Source: CAYFUT01 sp964346395 (lineage in GTDB: Bacteria > Bacillota > Halanaerobiia > Halobacteroidales > Halobacteroidaceae). Taken from it: a stretch of DNA of 21,439 bases. Positions within the stretch are counted from its first letter, which is position 1, and each line of letters begins with the position of its first letter. Of the stretch, positions 1-7,117 are shown piece after piece. The translations under genes were made by a program, and so were the position numbers. The notes under the pieces were generated by a model. It ran no database searches. It was given only the letters and a program-made list of their open reading frames with translations, and was not told the origin of the DNA. Location of the stretch: the NCBI GenBank assembly GCA_964346395.1, contig CAYFUT010000045.1, forward strand, positions 1-21,439. The letters run 5' to 3'.

Positions 1-46
1 GGAGCAAGGAGCAACAAGAAGGTATTTTGCCAATATTTTAAATTGT

Positions 47-75
47 TTGACAATTAAGCAGGGGGCAGGTATAAT
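47..75 (+). promoter_or_regulatory. consensus sigma-70/sigma-A promoter
   Basis: TTGACA at 47-52 and TATAAT at 70-75 are separated by 17 bases, a perfect match to the vegetative promoter. It lies about 70 bases upstream of the small Cys-rich protein starting at 147 and is its likely promoter. Confidence 0.85.
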
Positions 76-146
76 CCTTATATAAGTTATTGTAATGGCA
101 TTAGGACATATACCCTAATATTTTAATCCAGTAAGGAGGAATTTGC

Positions 147-350
147 ATGCAACTAGAATATAAAAAAGGAACTTTTGTACCTTATCCCTGTTTAGGCGGC
201 TGTAATCATCACCTGCGGTTAGCAGAAGATATAGCAGAATTAGAAAGCAGTGTGGAAGTTAGCTTAGAATGTCCAACTTGTCGAGTAGAACGGAAACTTT
301 CGGTTGGAGAAGTAAAGCAGATTATTAATTCTCAGTATCTGTGCGGTTAG
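147..350 (+). CDS. small Cys-rich, probably zinc-binding protein, 67 aa
   Basis: A 67-residue protein that I cannot assign to a named family. It has a strong ribosome binding site (AAGGAGGA, 133-140) spaced correctly before the ATG and a perfect promoter upstream, so it is a real gene despite its size. Cysteines occur as C15-x3-C19 (CLGGC), C42-x2-C45 (CPTC) and C66 near the end; two nearby histidines follow the first pair. This spacing suggests a zinc ribbon or knuckle that stabilises a small fold, which could bind nucleic acid or a protein partner; that role is inference. It is transcribed alone: a hairpin follows at 393-424. Confidence 0.75.
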   Translation: MQLEYKKGTFVPYPCLGGCNHHLRLAEDIAELESSVEVSLECPTCRVERKLSVGEVKQIINSQYLCG

Positions 351-392
351 AGGAATAAAAAATGCTGTTAACAACATAATAAATAGAAAAAG

Positions 393-424
393 AGAAAGCA
401 ATCACTTGGCGGTGGTTGCTTTCT
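393..424 (+). terminator. hairpin, probable terminator
   Basis: A 13-bp stem (393-405 with 412-424, one G-T pair) closes a 6-base loop. The downstream T-run is poor (only the stem's own TTTCT), while an A-rich stretch lies upstream, so it may act weakly. It separates the Cys-rich gene from the HMA-like gene. Confidence 0.55.
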
Positions 425-445
425 GTATCATAAGAGGTGAAAATA

Positions 446-652
446 ATGAATTTAGAAACCTTTCAGGTAGCAGGAATAGCCAGCCAGCAAGCTGAACAGG
501 AAGTAGAAACTGCTTTGGCGGAGAAAACAGGAGTGGAGAAAGTGCGGGTGGATATTCAGACCGAACGGGCCAGTGTTGTATTTAATCCGCAGGAGGTAGA
601 ATTAGATGAACTAAAAAATGAAGTGCGGGCTGAGGGGTATGAAGTTAAATAA
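446..652 (+). CDS. heavy-metal-associated (HMA) fold protein lacking the CxxC metal site, 68 aa
   Basis: The protein reads as one small HMA/ferredoxin-like domain, the fold of copper chaperones and of the N-terminal repeats of P1B-type ATPases. The expected order is visible: a first strand, a GxxxxxxA loop, the helix EQEVETALAEKTGV, strands KVRVDIQTERASVVFNP and a final helix ending GYEV. The loop that normally reads GMTCxxC here reads GIASQQA, so both metal-binding cysteines are missing. It is therefore unlikely to carry copper in the usual way. An in-frame GTG exists at 437, but ATG at 446 is preferred because AGAGGTG (434-440) lies at ribosome-binding distance from it. A strong terminator follows at once, so it is a single-gene unit. 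Confidence 0.75.
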   Translation: MNLETFQVAGIASQQAEQEVETALAEKTGVEKVRVDIQTERASVVFNPQEVELDELKNEVRAEGYEVK

Positions 653-669
653 TTTTTTTGTTAGGGCAG

Positions 670-698
670 GCCACTTTCCAACTGGGAAGTGGCTTTTT
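670..698 (+). terminator. rho-independent terminator
   Basis: A 10-bp stem (670-679 with 684-693, one T-G pair) closes a 4-base AACT loop and is followed by five Ts (694-698). It ends the HMA-like gene. Confidence 0.9.
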
Positions 699-729
699 GC
701 ATCAGACGAAAGTTTTTCCTTGTGTTCTT

Positions 730-757
730 TTGCAATTTACTTATTTTATACTATAAT
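730..757 (+). promoter_or_regulatory. probable sigma-A promoter for the RseC-like gene
   Basis: TTGCAA (730-735) and TATAAT (752-757) are 16 bases apart, about 100 bases upstream of the start codon at 857. It probably drives the RseC-like gene and the HAD phosphatase gene 11 bases further on. Confidence 0.6.
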
Positions 758-856
758 TATTATTGGGTAGTGATTAAATTGTATTTTAAATAGAAATTAT
801 GTCGGAATTATGATATAAAATTGATGAGCAGCTTTACTTTTAGAAAGGGGTTAACT

Positions 857-1252
857 ATGAAGCGGTTTGGACGCGTAATTTCTGTTTCTGATGAGGAGGC
901 TAAGGTTTTAGTGCAGAAGCATTCTGCCTGCAAGAACTGCGGGGAATGTCATGATACTAACCAGGAAGTAAGAATTGCTAATTCGGCAGAACTGGACCGC
1001 GGGGATATAATAGCTTTAGAATTAGAGGGAAAGAGTCTGTCGACAGCAGCAGTAATGATTTATCTGCTGCCGCTAATTGGCTTAATTGGCGGCTATCTAT
1101 TAGGAGTTTATCTAGGATTTAAGCAAGAATGGACTAGAATACTGCTGGGCGGCGGATTATTCAGCTTTTCCTTTTGGTTGGCCCGGCAGATGGGGCAAGC
1201 TAACTTGGAAAGTTATGATGTAGAAGTAACGGAAATTATTACTAAAGGCTAG
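857..1252 (+). CDS. RseC/MucC-family integral membrane protein, 131 aa
   Basis: An RseC/MucC-family protein. Members act at the inner membrane in sigma-E control or in reducing the SoxR iron-sulfur cluster (with the Rnf/Rsx complex) in Gammaproteobacteria; in anaerobic Firmicutes the role is not established. Seen here: a soluble N-terminal part with C25-x2-C28-x2-C31 (ACKNCGEC), the family's cysteine cluster, then two transmembrane segments at about 63-86 and 94-110 separated by a short positively charged turn, and a short cytosolic tail. The ATG at 857 is chosen over an in-frame TTG at 821 because GAAAGGGG lies just before it and the extra 12 residues do not look like family sequence. The HAD phosphatase gene follows after 11 bases, so the two are probably co-transcribed. 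Confidence 0.8.
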   Translation: MKRFGRVISVSDEEAKVLVQKHSACKNCGECHDTNQEVRIANSAELDRGDIIALELEGKSLSTAAVMIYLLPLIGLIGGYLLGVYLGFKQEWTRILLGGGLFSFSFWLARQMGQANLESYDVEVTEIITKG

Positions 1253-1263
1253 GAGGATTTTAA

Positions 1264-2064
1264 ATGGACTATCAGTTGTTGGCTATTGATTTGGATGGTA
1301 CTTTATTGGGAGATGATTTAGTAATTAGTGACCGTACTAAACAGGCTATAAAGAAAGCTAAAGCGGCGGGAGTAAAAGTAGTAATTGCTACGGGGCGGAT
1401 GTATTGTTCGGCTCTGCCGTATGCAGAAGAGTTAGGATTAAGTAAAGAGATTATTACGTATAATGGGGCACTAATGAAGCAGATAACCCCTGAACAAGAA
1501 GTGTTTCATCATCCGGTGCCGCTAGCGGTAACGAAGGAGATTGCTGAACACATAACAGAAGAAGATTTACACCTTAATTTATATCTTGATGATACCTTGT
1601 ATGTCAATAAGTCAGGCTGGGGAGCGGAGTATTACGAGGAGCTTTCCGGCGAAGAATCAGTCTTAATTGAGGAACCGTTGGCTCAGTTTTTAGAGCAGCC
1701 GCCGACGAAATTGTTAATCGTAGAGCGGGATAAAGAAAAAAGAGAGAGAAATTTACAGAGGTTAAAGCAGAAGTTTGGAGAGCAAGTTCACGTGACATCT
1801 TCGAAGACTTATTTTATTGAGATTATGAAGCAGGCAGTATCTAAAGGAGAAGCTTTGCGGGAATTAGCTGCTGATTGGGGAGTAGAACGGGAACAGATAA
1901 TAGCAATCGGGGATAGTTATAATGATTTGGAAATGATGGAATACGCTGGACTAGGAGCAGCGGTTGAAAATGCTGAACAGCCAATTAGGAAGCAGGCGGA
2001 CTATATAACAGCTTCTAATCAAGATGAAGGGGTAGCAGAAGTGATAAATAAGTTTATTTTATAG
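1264..2064 (+). CDS. Cof-type HAD-superfamily phosphatase, 266 aa
   Basis: A cytosolic phosphatase of the Cof/YidA subfamily (HAD class IIB), which dephosphorylates sugar phosphates, flavin mononucleotide or similar small phosphates; the substrate cannot be read from sequence. All four HAD motifs are present: DLDGT at 9-13 (D9 the nucleophile, D11 the acid/base), ATGR at 42-45 (T43), the lysine K194 in SKGEAL, and GDSYND at 216-221 for Mg2+. The cap domain lies between about 85 and 190, typical of class IIB. The length is normal for the family. AGGAGGA (1251-1257) precedes the ATG and overlaps the stop region of the RseC-like gene, indicating an operon. Confidence 0.93.
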   Translation: MDYQLLAIDLDGTLLGDDLVISDRTKQAIKKAKAAGVKVVIATGRMYCSALPYAEELGLSKEIITYNGALMKQITPEQEVFHHPVPLAVTKEIAEHITEEDLHLNLYLDDTLYVNKSGWGAEYYEELSGEESVLIEEPLAQFLEQPPTKLLIVERDKEKRERNLQRLKQKFGEQVHVTSSKTYFIEIMKQAVSKGEALRELAADWGVEREQIIAIGDSYNDLEMMEYAGLGAAVENAEQPIRKQADYITASNQDEGVAEVINKFIL

Positions 2065-2159
2065 GCTGAGAGGCAGGAATTTCAGGGGGGCAATAAGAAA
2101 TTAATATATTGAATGTTTAGCTGCTACTAATAATTTGTAAATAGAAAGGAAGGTAAATT

Positions 2160-3203
2160 GTGAGTCGAAAGGAATTAGAAGATTTAGAAGCGGTTAGAAA
2201 TTTTGCGGTAGGAGAAGAACGGAAGATATATTCTGCTACGCCGGAGGAAATTAAGCAGGGAGCTACTACTGATGTTTATTTTATCAAGACTCGAGAAATT
2301 TTGAATCATCTGAACCAGGACGATACGGAGGTAGTAGCTGAAATATTTGCTGATAGGCCGGGAGTGCTGGTAGGAATAGAAGAGGCGTTAAATCTTTTGG
2401 AAACGAAGGAAGTTAAGGTCTGGAGCTTAGATGAAGGAGCAGAGATAAAACAGGAAAAAGAAGTAGTGATGAGAGTTCAGGGCGCATATAATGACTTTGG
2501 AATTTTTGAGACTTCTATTTTAGGAACTTTGGCTAATTCCAGCGGCTGGGCAACAGCAGCCCAGGAATGTAAAGCAGCGGCCGGCGATAAGCCGATGTTA
2601 TGTTTTGGGGCTCGGCATGTTCATCCGGCGGTGGCTCCTGTTATGGAACGGGCAGCAATCATCGGCGGTGCAGATGGTGCCAGCTGTATTTTAGGAGCCA
2701 AGTTAGCCGGCCAGGAACCGTCAGGAACAGTACCGCATGCTTTGATTTTGACGGCCGGTGATACGCTGAAAGTTGCTGAGGCGTACCACGAAGTAATGCC
2801 GCCGGAAGCACCGCGCACAATGCTAGTGGATACATTTCATGATGAAGCGGAGGAAACTTTGCGGATAGCGGAAGAACTAGGGACGGATTTAGATGGGATC
2901 AGGCTGGATACTCCTTCCGAACGGGGCGGAGTAACTCCGGAACTGGTAGCGGAAGTAAGGGCGAGGTTGGCCCAGGCCGGACAAGACCACGTAAGTATTT
3001 TTGTGTCGGGCGGTTTAACCCCGGAGAGGATAACTGAATTGAAAGCAGCGGGAGCAGATGGTTTTGGCGTAGGAGGTTATATATCTTCTGCTTCTGTAGT
3101 GAACATGACCATGGATATTAAAGAGGTAGCAGGGGAACCGGTTGCTAAACGCGGCCGAATACCGGGGATTACTTCTAATTCTCGGCTGGAGAGAAAGTTA
3201 TAA
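2160..3203 (+). CDS. nicotinate phosphoribosyltransferase (short form), 347 aa
   Basis: This enzyme converts nicotinate plus PRPP to nicotinate mononucleotide, usually with ATP hydrolysis, in NAD salvage in the cytosol. The sequence fits the compact COG1488 type of about 350-390 residues rather than the longer PncB type: an N-terminal quinolinate-PRTase-like domain with the TTDVYF element, then a barrel with the ARHVHP segment (about 161-166), the GGADGASC loop, the substrate region DGIRLDTPSERGG and the phosphate-binding FVSGGL and GVGGYIS loops. It starts at GTG 2160 behind AAAGGAAGG (2146-2154). It is flanked by about 95 and 135 bases without genes and is probably expressed alone. I give no gene symbol because the paralogous names are used inconsistently. 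Confidence 0.9.
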   Translation: MSRKELEDLEAVRNFAVGEERKIYSATPEEIKQGATTDVYFIKTREILNHLNQDDTEVVAEIFADRPGVLVGIEEALNLLETKEVKVWSLDEGAEIKQEKEVVMRVQGAYNDFGIFETSILGTLANSSGWATAAQECKAAAGDKPMLCFGARHVHPAVAPVMERAAIIGGADGASCILGAKLAGQEPSGTVPHALILTAGDTLKVAEAYHEVMPPEAPRTMLVDTFHDEAEETLRIAEELGTDLDGIRLDTPSERGGVTPELVAEVRARLAQAGQDHVSIFVSGGLTPERITELKAAGADGFGVGGYISSASVVNMTMDIKEVAGEPVAKRGRIPGITSNSRLERKL

Positions 3204-3338
3204 TTAGCTTGAAAAATTAAAAAAAATGCAGGATATGGATTGCTAAGTACAGAAATACAAAATGTAACGTTTAGGTGTCAGAGTTAACGCGGTTAATTTT
3301 AAGCAGGAGGAATAGAAGGAGGAGGAAGAGAAGTATTT

Positions 3339-4046
3339 ATGAGTGCGTGGCAGATAATAAAAAAGACGTATAAGGAACTATATAAGCATATCTATGCAGT
3401 AATCCTGGCTAGTTTTGCCTGGTTTATAACCGGCGGCGGTTTGATTTTAGCCAGTATTATAGGGCTTCAGGTTGGCTTTTTACTCCCGCTGCTAATTACT
3501 CTTTTATTATTAGGGCCGGCGACAGCAGGCAGCTTTTATATTACCAATCGGTTAGTAAATTACGAACAAGTTAGAATTCGCGATTTTTTTATTGGGATTA
3601 AGGAACATTTTTTACCTTCGCTTGGAATTTCCTTAGTCTGGATTATAATGTTAGTTGTTATTGCGGTTGATTTTAATTTCTTTCTTACTTCTCAATATAA
3701 AATTCTAAATTTGCTTAGCGCTTTCTGGATTTACGTGTTGATTTTTTTAGCCATGGTGACTATTTATATTTTGCCATTGTTGATAGAATATGAACGTCAG
3801 GAAGAGGATTATTCGCTAATAGAATTGGGGAAGCATGCTTTGATTTTGACTTTGGAGGAATTGAAGTATACTTTCTTTATTTTTGTGAATATTTTTATAT
3901 TTGGTAGTTTGACTAGTGTAATATTTATCGCCCTACCTATTTTATTTATGGGGGGTATAAGTTTAACTGCCAATAATGCTGCGGTGAATCTGCTGGTAAA
4001 ATATGAGGTGAAGCCCGAGGTGAACGGTCCGTATGATTTTCAGTAA
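3339..4046 (+). CDS. YesL-like (DUF624) membrane protein, 235 aa
   Basis: A polytopic inner-membrane protein of the YesL/DUF624 family, often encoded near carbohydrate transport and degradation genes; its biochemical role is unknown. Seen here: the family motif LGPATAGSFYITNR at 58-71 following hydrophobic segments at about 18-60, then a charged cytoplasmic stretch, and hydrophobic segments at about 92-113, 124-148, and 175-205. It has no cleavable signal peptide. A purine-rich ribosome binding region (GGAGGAGGAAGAG) precedes the ATG. The ROK kinase gene begins 29 bases after the stop, so the two probably share a transcript, consistent with a link to sugar metabolism. Confidence 0.75.
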   Translation: MSAWQIIKKTYKELYKHIYAVILASFAWFITGGGLILASIIGLQVGFLLPLLITLLLLGPATAGSFYITNRLVNYEQVRIRDFFIGIKEHFLPSLGISLVWIIMLVVIAVDFNFFLTSQYKILNLLSAFWIYVLIFLAMVTIYILPLLIEYERQEEDYSLIELGKHALILTLEELKYTFFIFVNIFIFGSLTSVIFIALPILFMGGISLTANNAAVNLLVKYEVKPEVNGPYDFQ

Positions 4047-4075
4047 ATTCTATAAGTTAAGAAGGAGGTAAAGTC

Positions 4076-5050
4076 GTGCAGGAATATGTAATTGGAGTAG
4101 ATTTAGGAGGAACCAAGGTTTTAACCGGATTGGCTGATTATGAAGGTGAAATATTGGCCGAAGTGAAAATACCGGTGGGTGAGAATAAAGGAAAAGTGCC
4201 GGTAGTAGCCAAGATAGAAAAGACGGTGCACGAGGTAGTAGCTAAAGCAGGAGTAGATATAGAACAAGTAAAAGGTATTGGGTTAGGCTCTCCCGGCCCT
4301 CTAAGTGTAGAAGAGGGAATCATTCACCATACTCCTAATTTGGAGCTGGATGAGGTAGCAATTGTGGAGGAACTGTCTGATTTAGAGCCGCCGGTGTTTT
4401 TAGAGAATGATGCCAATGCTGCTGCTTTGGGAGAAAAGTATTTTGGAGCTGGAGAGAATGCGGAAGATTTGATTTATGTTACGGTCAGTACTGGTATCGG
4501 CGGCGGGATTGTAGTAGATGGTGAAGTCTACCACGGCATCAGTGACGGGGCAGGAGAAGTAGGACATATGACCTTACTGCCTAATAGTAAGGTGCAGTGC
4601 GGCTGTGGAAATTACGGCTGCTGGGAGGCGGTAGCTTCCGGAACGGCTATGGGAAGATTAGGCAGAGAGGCTGTAGAGGCAGGTAGAGAGACTTTGCTGG
4701 CCGATTTAGTAGCAAAACCAGAAGAAGTTGATGGGGCAGTAGTAGCTAAAGCAGCCCAACAGGGGGACCAGGTAGCGGAAGAAATTATAGATCAGATTGC
4801 TGAATACTTAGGGGTTGGATTTGCTAATTTAATAAATGCTTTTAATCCAGGAAAAATTGTAGTGGGTGGAGGAGTTTCTAACTCCTGGCGTCTATTAAAT
4901 GATAAAGTAGAAGCTACTATTGAGGAACGAGCGCTGGATTCGCTGGTGGAACAGGTAGAAGTAGTTACTTCTGAACTGGGAGATAGAGTAGGGCTGGTAG
5001 GAGCAGTGGCAGTAGCTCTACAGCAGTTGAATATGCTGGAATCTAATTAA
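4076..5050 (+). CDS. ROK-family sugar kinase, probable glucokinase, 324 aa
   Basis: A cytosolic ROK (repressor, ORF, kinase) family enzyme that most likely phosphorylates glucose with ATP at the head of glycolysis. Seen here: the ATP phosphate loop DLGGTK at 9-14, the catalytic aspartate D112 in ENDANAAALGE, the STGIGGG loop near 138-144, and the zinc site made of H164 and the CGCGNYGC cysteines 175-182. There is no N-terminal helix-turn-helix, so it is a kinase and not a ROK repressor. The length is normal. It starts at GTG 4076 behind AAGGAGGT. It would fit well as the enzyme that uses glucose released from starch by the locus downstream, but N-acetyl-hexosamine or fructose kinases look similar, so the substrate is inferred. 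Confidence 0.88.
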   Translation: MQEYVIGVDLGGTKVLTGLADYEGEILAEVKIPVGENKGKVPVVAKIEKTVHEVVAKAGVDIEQVKGIGLGSPGPLSVEEGIIHHTPNLELDEVAIVEELSDLEPPVFLENDANAAALGEKYFGAGENAEDLIYVTVSTGIGGGIVVDGEVYHGISDGAGEVGHMTLLPNSKVQCGCGNYGCWEAVASGTAMGRLGREAVEAGRETLLADLVAKPEEVDGAVVAKAAQQGDQVAEEIIDQIAEYLGVGFANLINAFNPGKIVVGGGVSNSWRLLNDKVEATIEERALDSLVEQVEVVTSELGDRVGLVGAVAVALQQLNMLESN

Positions 5051-5086
5051 TAATAGGTGATAGCCAAAGAGGTGAGGAGGGGTTGA

Positions 5087-5406
5087 ATGCCGAAAATAAA
5101 CATGAGCGAGTTATCTTTTCGGCTAACTCTGTACGACGGTAATGTGAAAAATTTTGCCTAAGATGTTTTGACGGCGGTTAAAGAGAGCAGGGAAGAAGCG
5201 GCAGAAAGTTTACTGGCTGATACTGACCGAGAGCTTGCTGAAAGATATGAACTGCAGGCGGAAGTGATGAAAAGTTAGGATCTCTGGATGATTCTATCTA
5301 TACTAATATGTTATTAGCTCATGCCCTGGATCATTTGATGTCGGCAGAATCAGAGTTAAGATTAATTAAAGAAATGATTGAGCTATATAAGAAGGTTGAA
5401 GACTAA
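5087..5406 (+). pseudogene. broken PTS EIIA gene, lactose/cellobiose type
   Basis: A good ribosome binding site (GAGGAGGGG, 5074-5082) leads into a reading frame that resembles the all-helical EIIA of the lactose/cellobiose/chitobiose PTS. It opens with ELSFRLTLYDGNVKNFA, meets a TAA at 5159-5161, reads on in frame (KESREEAAESLLAD and onward) to a TAG at 5276-5278, and continues in another frame as MLLAHALDHLMSAES and IKEMIELYKK up to a TAA at 5404-5406. The C-terminal HAxDHLM motif, which holds the phosphorylated histidine in this family, survives. At least one nonsense change and one frameshift (near the AAAA at 5270-5273) are needed to explain it. No EIIB or EIIC gene is nearby. The original length would be about 105 residues, normal for the family. 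Confidence 0.85.
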
Positions 5407-5435
5407 AGTAATGCGGAAAGTCTTGAGGTGAGAAT

Positions 5436-6353
5436 ATGGAAGAAATAACTGTCGAAAGAATTATTGAAAAATTTGATTTAACCCGGTTAACTGAGGTACC
5501 GATAGAGAAAAAGATAACTGTCAGCGATGTTAAACGGCCGGGGATAGAGTTAGCTGGTTTTTTTGATTACTTTACTCCCCAGCGAGTGCAGATTTTAGGC
5601 CGTACAGAAATGTCTTTTTTGGAAGAACTACCTCCGGATGTGCTGGAAAAAAGATTGGAAAAGTTGTTTAGTTATGATCTGCCCTGTGTAGTGATTACGC
5701 GGGAATTAGAACCGCCGGAAGTATTGATTGAGTTGGCGGAAGAGCAGGGGGTTATCGTTTTAAGTGGGGACTATTCGACGACTAGTTTTGTCAGCCGCTT
5801 GACCAATTTTTTAGAGGAAAAGTTTGCTCCGGAGGTAACTAAACACGGTGTCTTAGTAGAGGTCTACGGAGTAGGAGTCTTGATTAGGGGCAGCAGTGGA
5901 ATTGGTAAAAGTGAAAGCGCCCTGGGCTTAGTCAAGCGCGGTCACCGATTAGTGGCTGATGATGCAGTTGTAATTAGGCGGTTTATGAGCGATATTTTAG
6001 TAGGCTCCTCACCGGAAATTTCTAAGCATTATATGGAACTGCGGGGATTAGGAATTATCAATGTAAAAACCCTATTTGGTGCGGGGTCGATTCGAGAAGA
6101 GCAGAGTATAGACTTAATTTTAAATTTGGAAGAGTGGGCTAAAGAAGAAAATTATGACCGTTTAGGTCTACAGGAAGAGACAGAAGAAATATTAAACGTA
6201 GAAGTGCCGCAGGTTACAATTCCTGTCCGGCCGGGGCGTAATTTGGCTATGGTTATTGAAGTAGCAGCTATGAATTACCGCTTGAAAAGCATGGGGTATA
6301 ATGCAGCGGAAGAGTTTACAAAGAGTTTGGGTCAGGCTTTGGAGAATAATTAA
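5436..6353 (+). CDS. hprK: HPr kinase/phosphorylase, 305 aa
   Basis: A bifunctional cytosolic enzyme that phosphorylates Ser46 of HPr with ATP or PPi when glycolytic intermediates are high, and removes the phosphate when they fall. P-Ser-HPr is the co-repressor of CcpA, so this gene links the window to carbon catabolite control. Seen here: an N-terminal domain (about 1-130), H137 in TKHGVLVEVYG, the Walker A loop GSSGIGKS at 152-159, the DD pair in VADDAV (175-176), and the HPrK signature around MELRGLGIINVKTLFG (200-215). The length matches the family (about 305-315). The ATG has AGGTGAG before it. It follows the dead PTS EIIA gene by 29 bases and precedes the HutP-like gene closely, so the three probably formed one transcript. 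Confidence 0.96.
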   Translation: MEEITVERIIEKFDLTRLTEVPIEKKITVSDVKRPGIELAGFFDYFTPQRVQILGRTEMSFLEELPPDVLEKRLEKLFSYDLPCVVITRELEPPEVLIELAEEQGVIVLSGDYSTTSFVSRLTNFLEEKFAPEVTKHGVLVEVYGVGVLIRGSSGIGKSESALGLVKRGHRLVADDAVVIRRFMSDILVGSSPEISKHYMELRGLGIINVKTLFGAGSIREEQSIDLILNLEEWAKEENYDRLGLQEETEEILNVEVPQVTIPVRPGRNLAMVIEVAAMNYRLKSMGYNAAEEFTKSLGQALENN

Positions 6354-6401
6354 TTCTAATAAGAACCAATAATGCAAATAAGTGAAGTGGGGGGGAGCAG
6401 T

Positions 6402-6872
6402 GTGGAATTATCAGAATTTACAGCGGAGGACTTTATAACAATTAATGGAAACGAAGCATTGGGTAAGGTAGCTATTATGTTAGCCATGGTAGATGATGAA
6501 TATGATGATGAATTAGTTGATACGTTAATTAACCGAGGATTTAAAGCAGTAATTACGCGAGCAGGAGGAAAAGGAGAAGAATTGAAAAATAAGGTTTTAA
6601 GAAATGCTTTGGGAGCAGCAGTGAAAGGCGATGTAATTGAGGATGATATTCAAAACAGGCGAGTTTTAACTAGATGTGTAGAAACTGCTGTTTCCGGACT
6701 TGACGGACCGATGAGTGGAATTTCAGGTGCGGGAATTAAGATTGGAATTGTGAAAGAAGAAAGCCATTTAGCAGTTGCAATTCACGGTAAGATTGGAATT
6801 CCTGGTTTAGAAGTAGACCACGAAATTTCTGGTTTGGGAGTTCATTATTACGGCTTAAAAGAAGAGAATTAA
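6402..6872 (+). CDS. HutP-like family protein, 156 aa
   Basis: A homologue of HutP, the L-histidine- and Mg2+-dependent RNA-binding antiterminator of the Bacillus histidine-utilisation operon. The C-terminal half carries the recognisable segments GISGAGIKIGIV, VAIHGKIGIPG, and GLEVDHEISGLGVHY, corresponding to the beta-sheet and C-terminal metal/histidine site of HutP. The HxxxH pair that coordinates the metal in Bacillus HutP appears to be RxxxR here (RRVLTR), by hand alignment, while the later histidine (in VDHE) remains. No hut genes are in the window, so the target is unknown. Start: GTG at 6402 is preferred over ATG at 6372 because GGGGGGAG (6389-6396) lies just upstream of the former and nothing like a ribosome binding site precedes the latter. 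A terminator follows. Confidence 0.75.
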   Translation: MELSEFTAEDFITINGNEALGKVAIMLAMVDDEYDDELVDTLINRGFKAVITRAGGKGEELKNKVLRNALGAAVKGDVIEDDIQNRRVLTRCVETAVSGLDGPMSGISGAGIKIGIVKEESHLAVAIHGKIGIPGLEVDHEISGLGVHYYGLKEEN

Positions 6873-6900
6873 ATAGTATTTATCTACATAAATATTAACA

Positions 6901-6923
6901 AAGCCGCCGAGAGGCGGCTTTTT
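6901..6923 (+). terminator. rho-independent terminator
   Basis: A perfect 8-bp stem AAGCCGCC/GGCGGCTT (6901-6908 with 6913-6920) has a stable GAGA loop and runs into TTT. It ends the hprK and HutP-like transcript. Confidence 0.92.
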
Positions 6924-6934
6924 AGGTGCAGGTC

Positions 6935-6948
6935 TGCAAACGTTATCA
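6935..6948 (+). promoter_or_regulatory. cre-like (CcpA/LacI-family) operator upstream of the MATE gene
   Basis: TGCAAACGTTATCA matches the Bacillus catabolite-responsive element consensus TGWAARCGYTWNCW at 13 of 14 positions (C at position 3). It lies 170 bases before the MATE gene. It could serve a CcpA-like or MalR-like regulator. Confidence 0.5.
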
Positions 6949-7008
6949 TGGAATGATATGGTAAATTTATTTCAGCAAGCAATGCACATAAATTTAATAG
7001 AAAGCAGA

Positions 7009-7036
7009 GTAGCGACTTGATATATCAAATCGCTAC
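7009..7036. promoter_or_regulatory. 28-bp near-perfect palindrome upstream of the MATE gene
   Basis: GTAGCGA at 7009-7015 pairs with TCGCTAC at 7030-7036, and the centre TTGATATATCAA is itself a perfect palindrome; only one pair (C7016 against A7029) mismatches. No T-run follows, so it looks more like an operator for a dimeric repressor than a terminator. Two 11-base direct repeats (TTAGTTTAATG at 7055-7065 and 7083-7093, 28 bases apart) lie between it and the MATE gene. Confidence 0.5.
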
Positions 7037-7117
7037 ATTGGCGTGAGTTTGAATTTAGTTTAATGTTTAGGTAAGGTTTAACTTAGTTTAATGGGATTAT
7101 ATTGGAGTTGATAACAA

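Noticed and set aside
821..856. Upstream TTG start for the RseC-like gene
   Set aside because: The ATG at 857 has a proper purine-rich ribosome binding site and begins the family-like sequence MKRFGRV; the extra residues do not.
3261..3274. cre-like TGTAACGTTTAG before the YesL-like gene
   Set aside because: One base is missing between the half sites, so it does not match the consensus without a gap.
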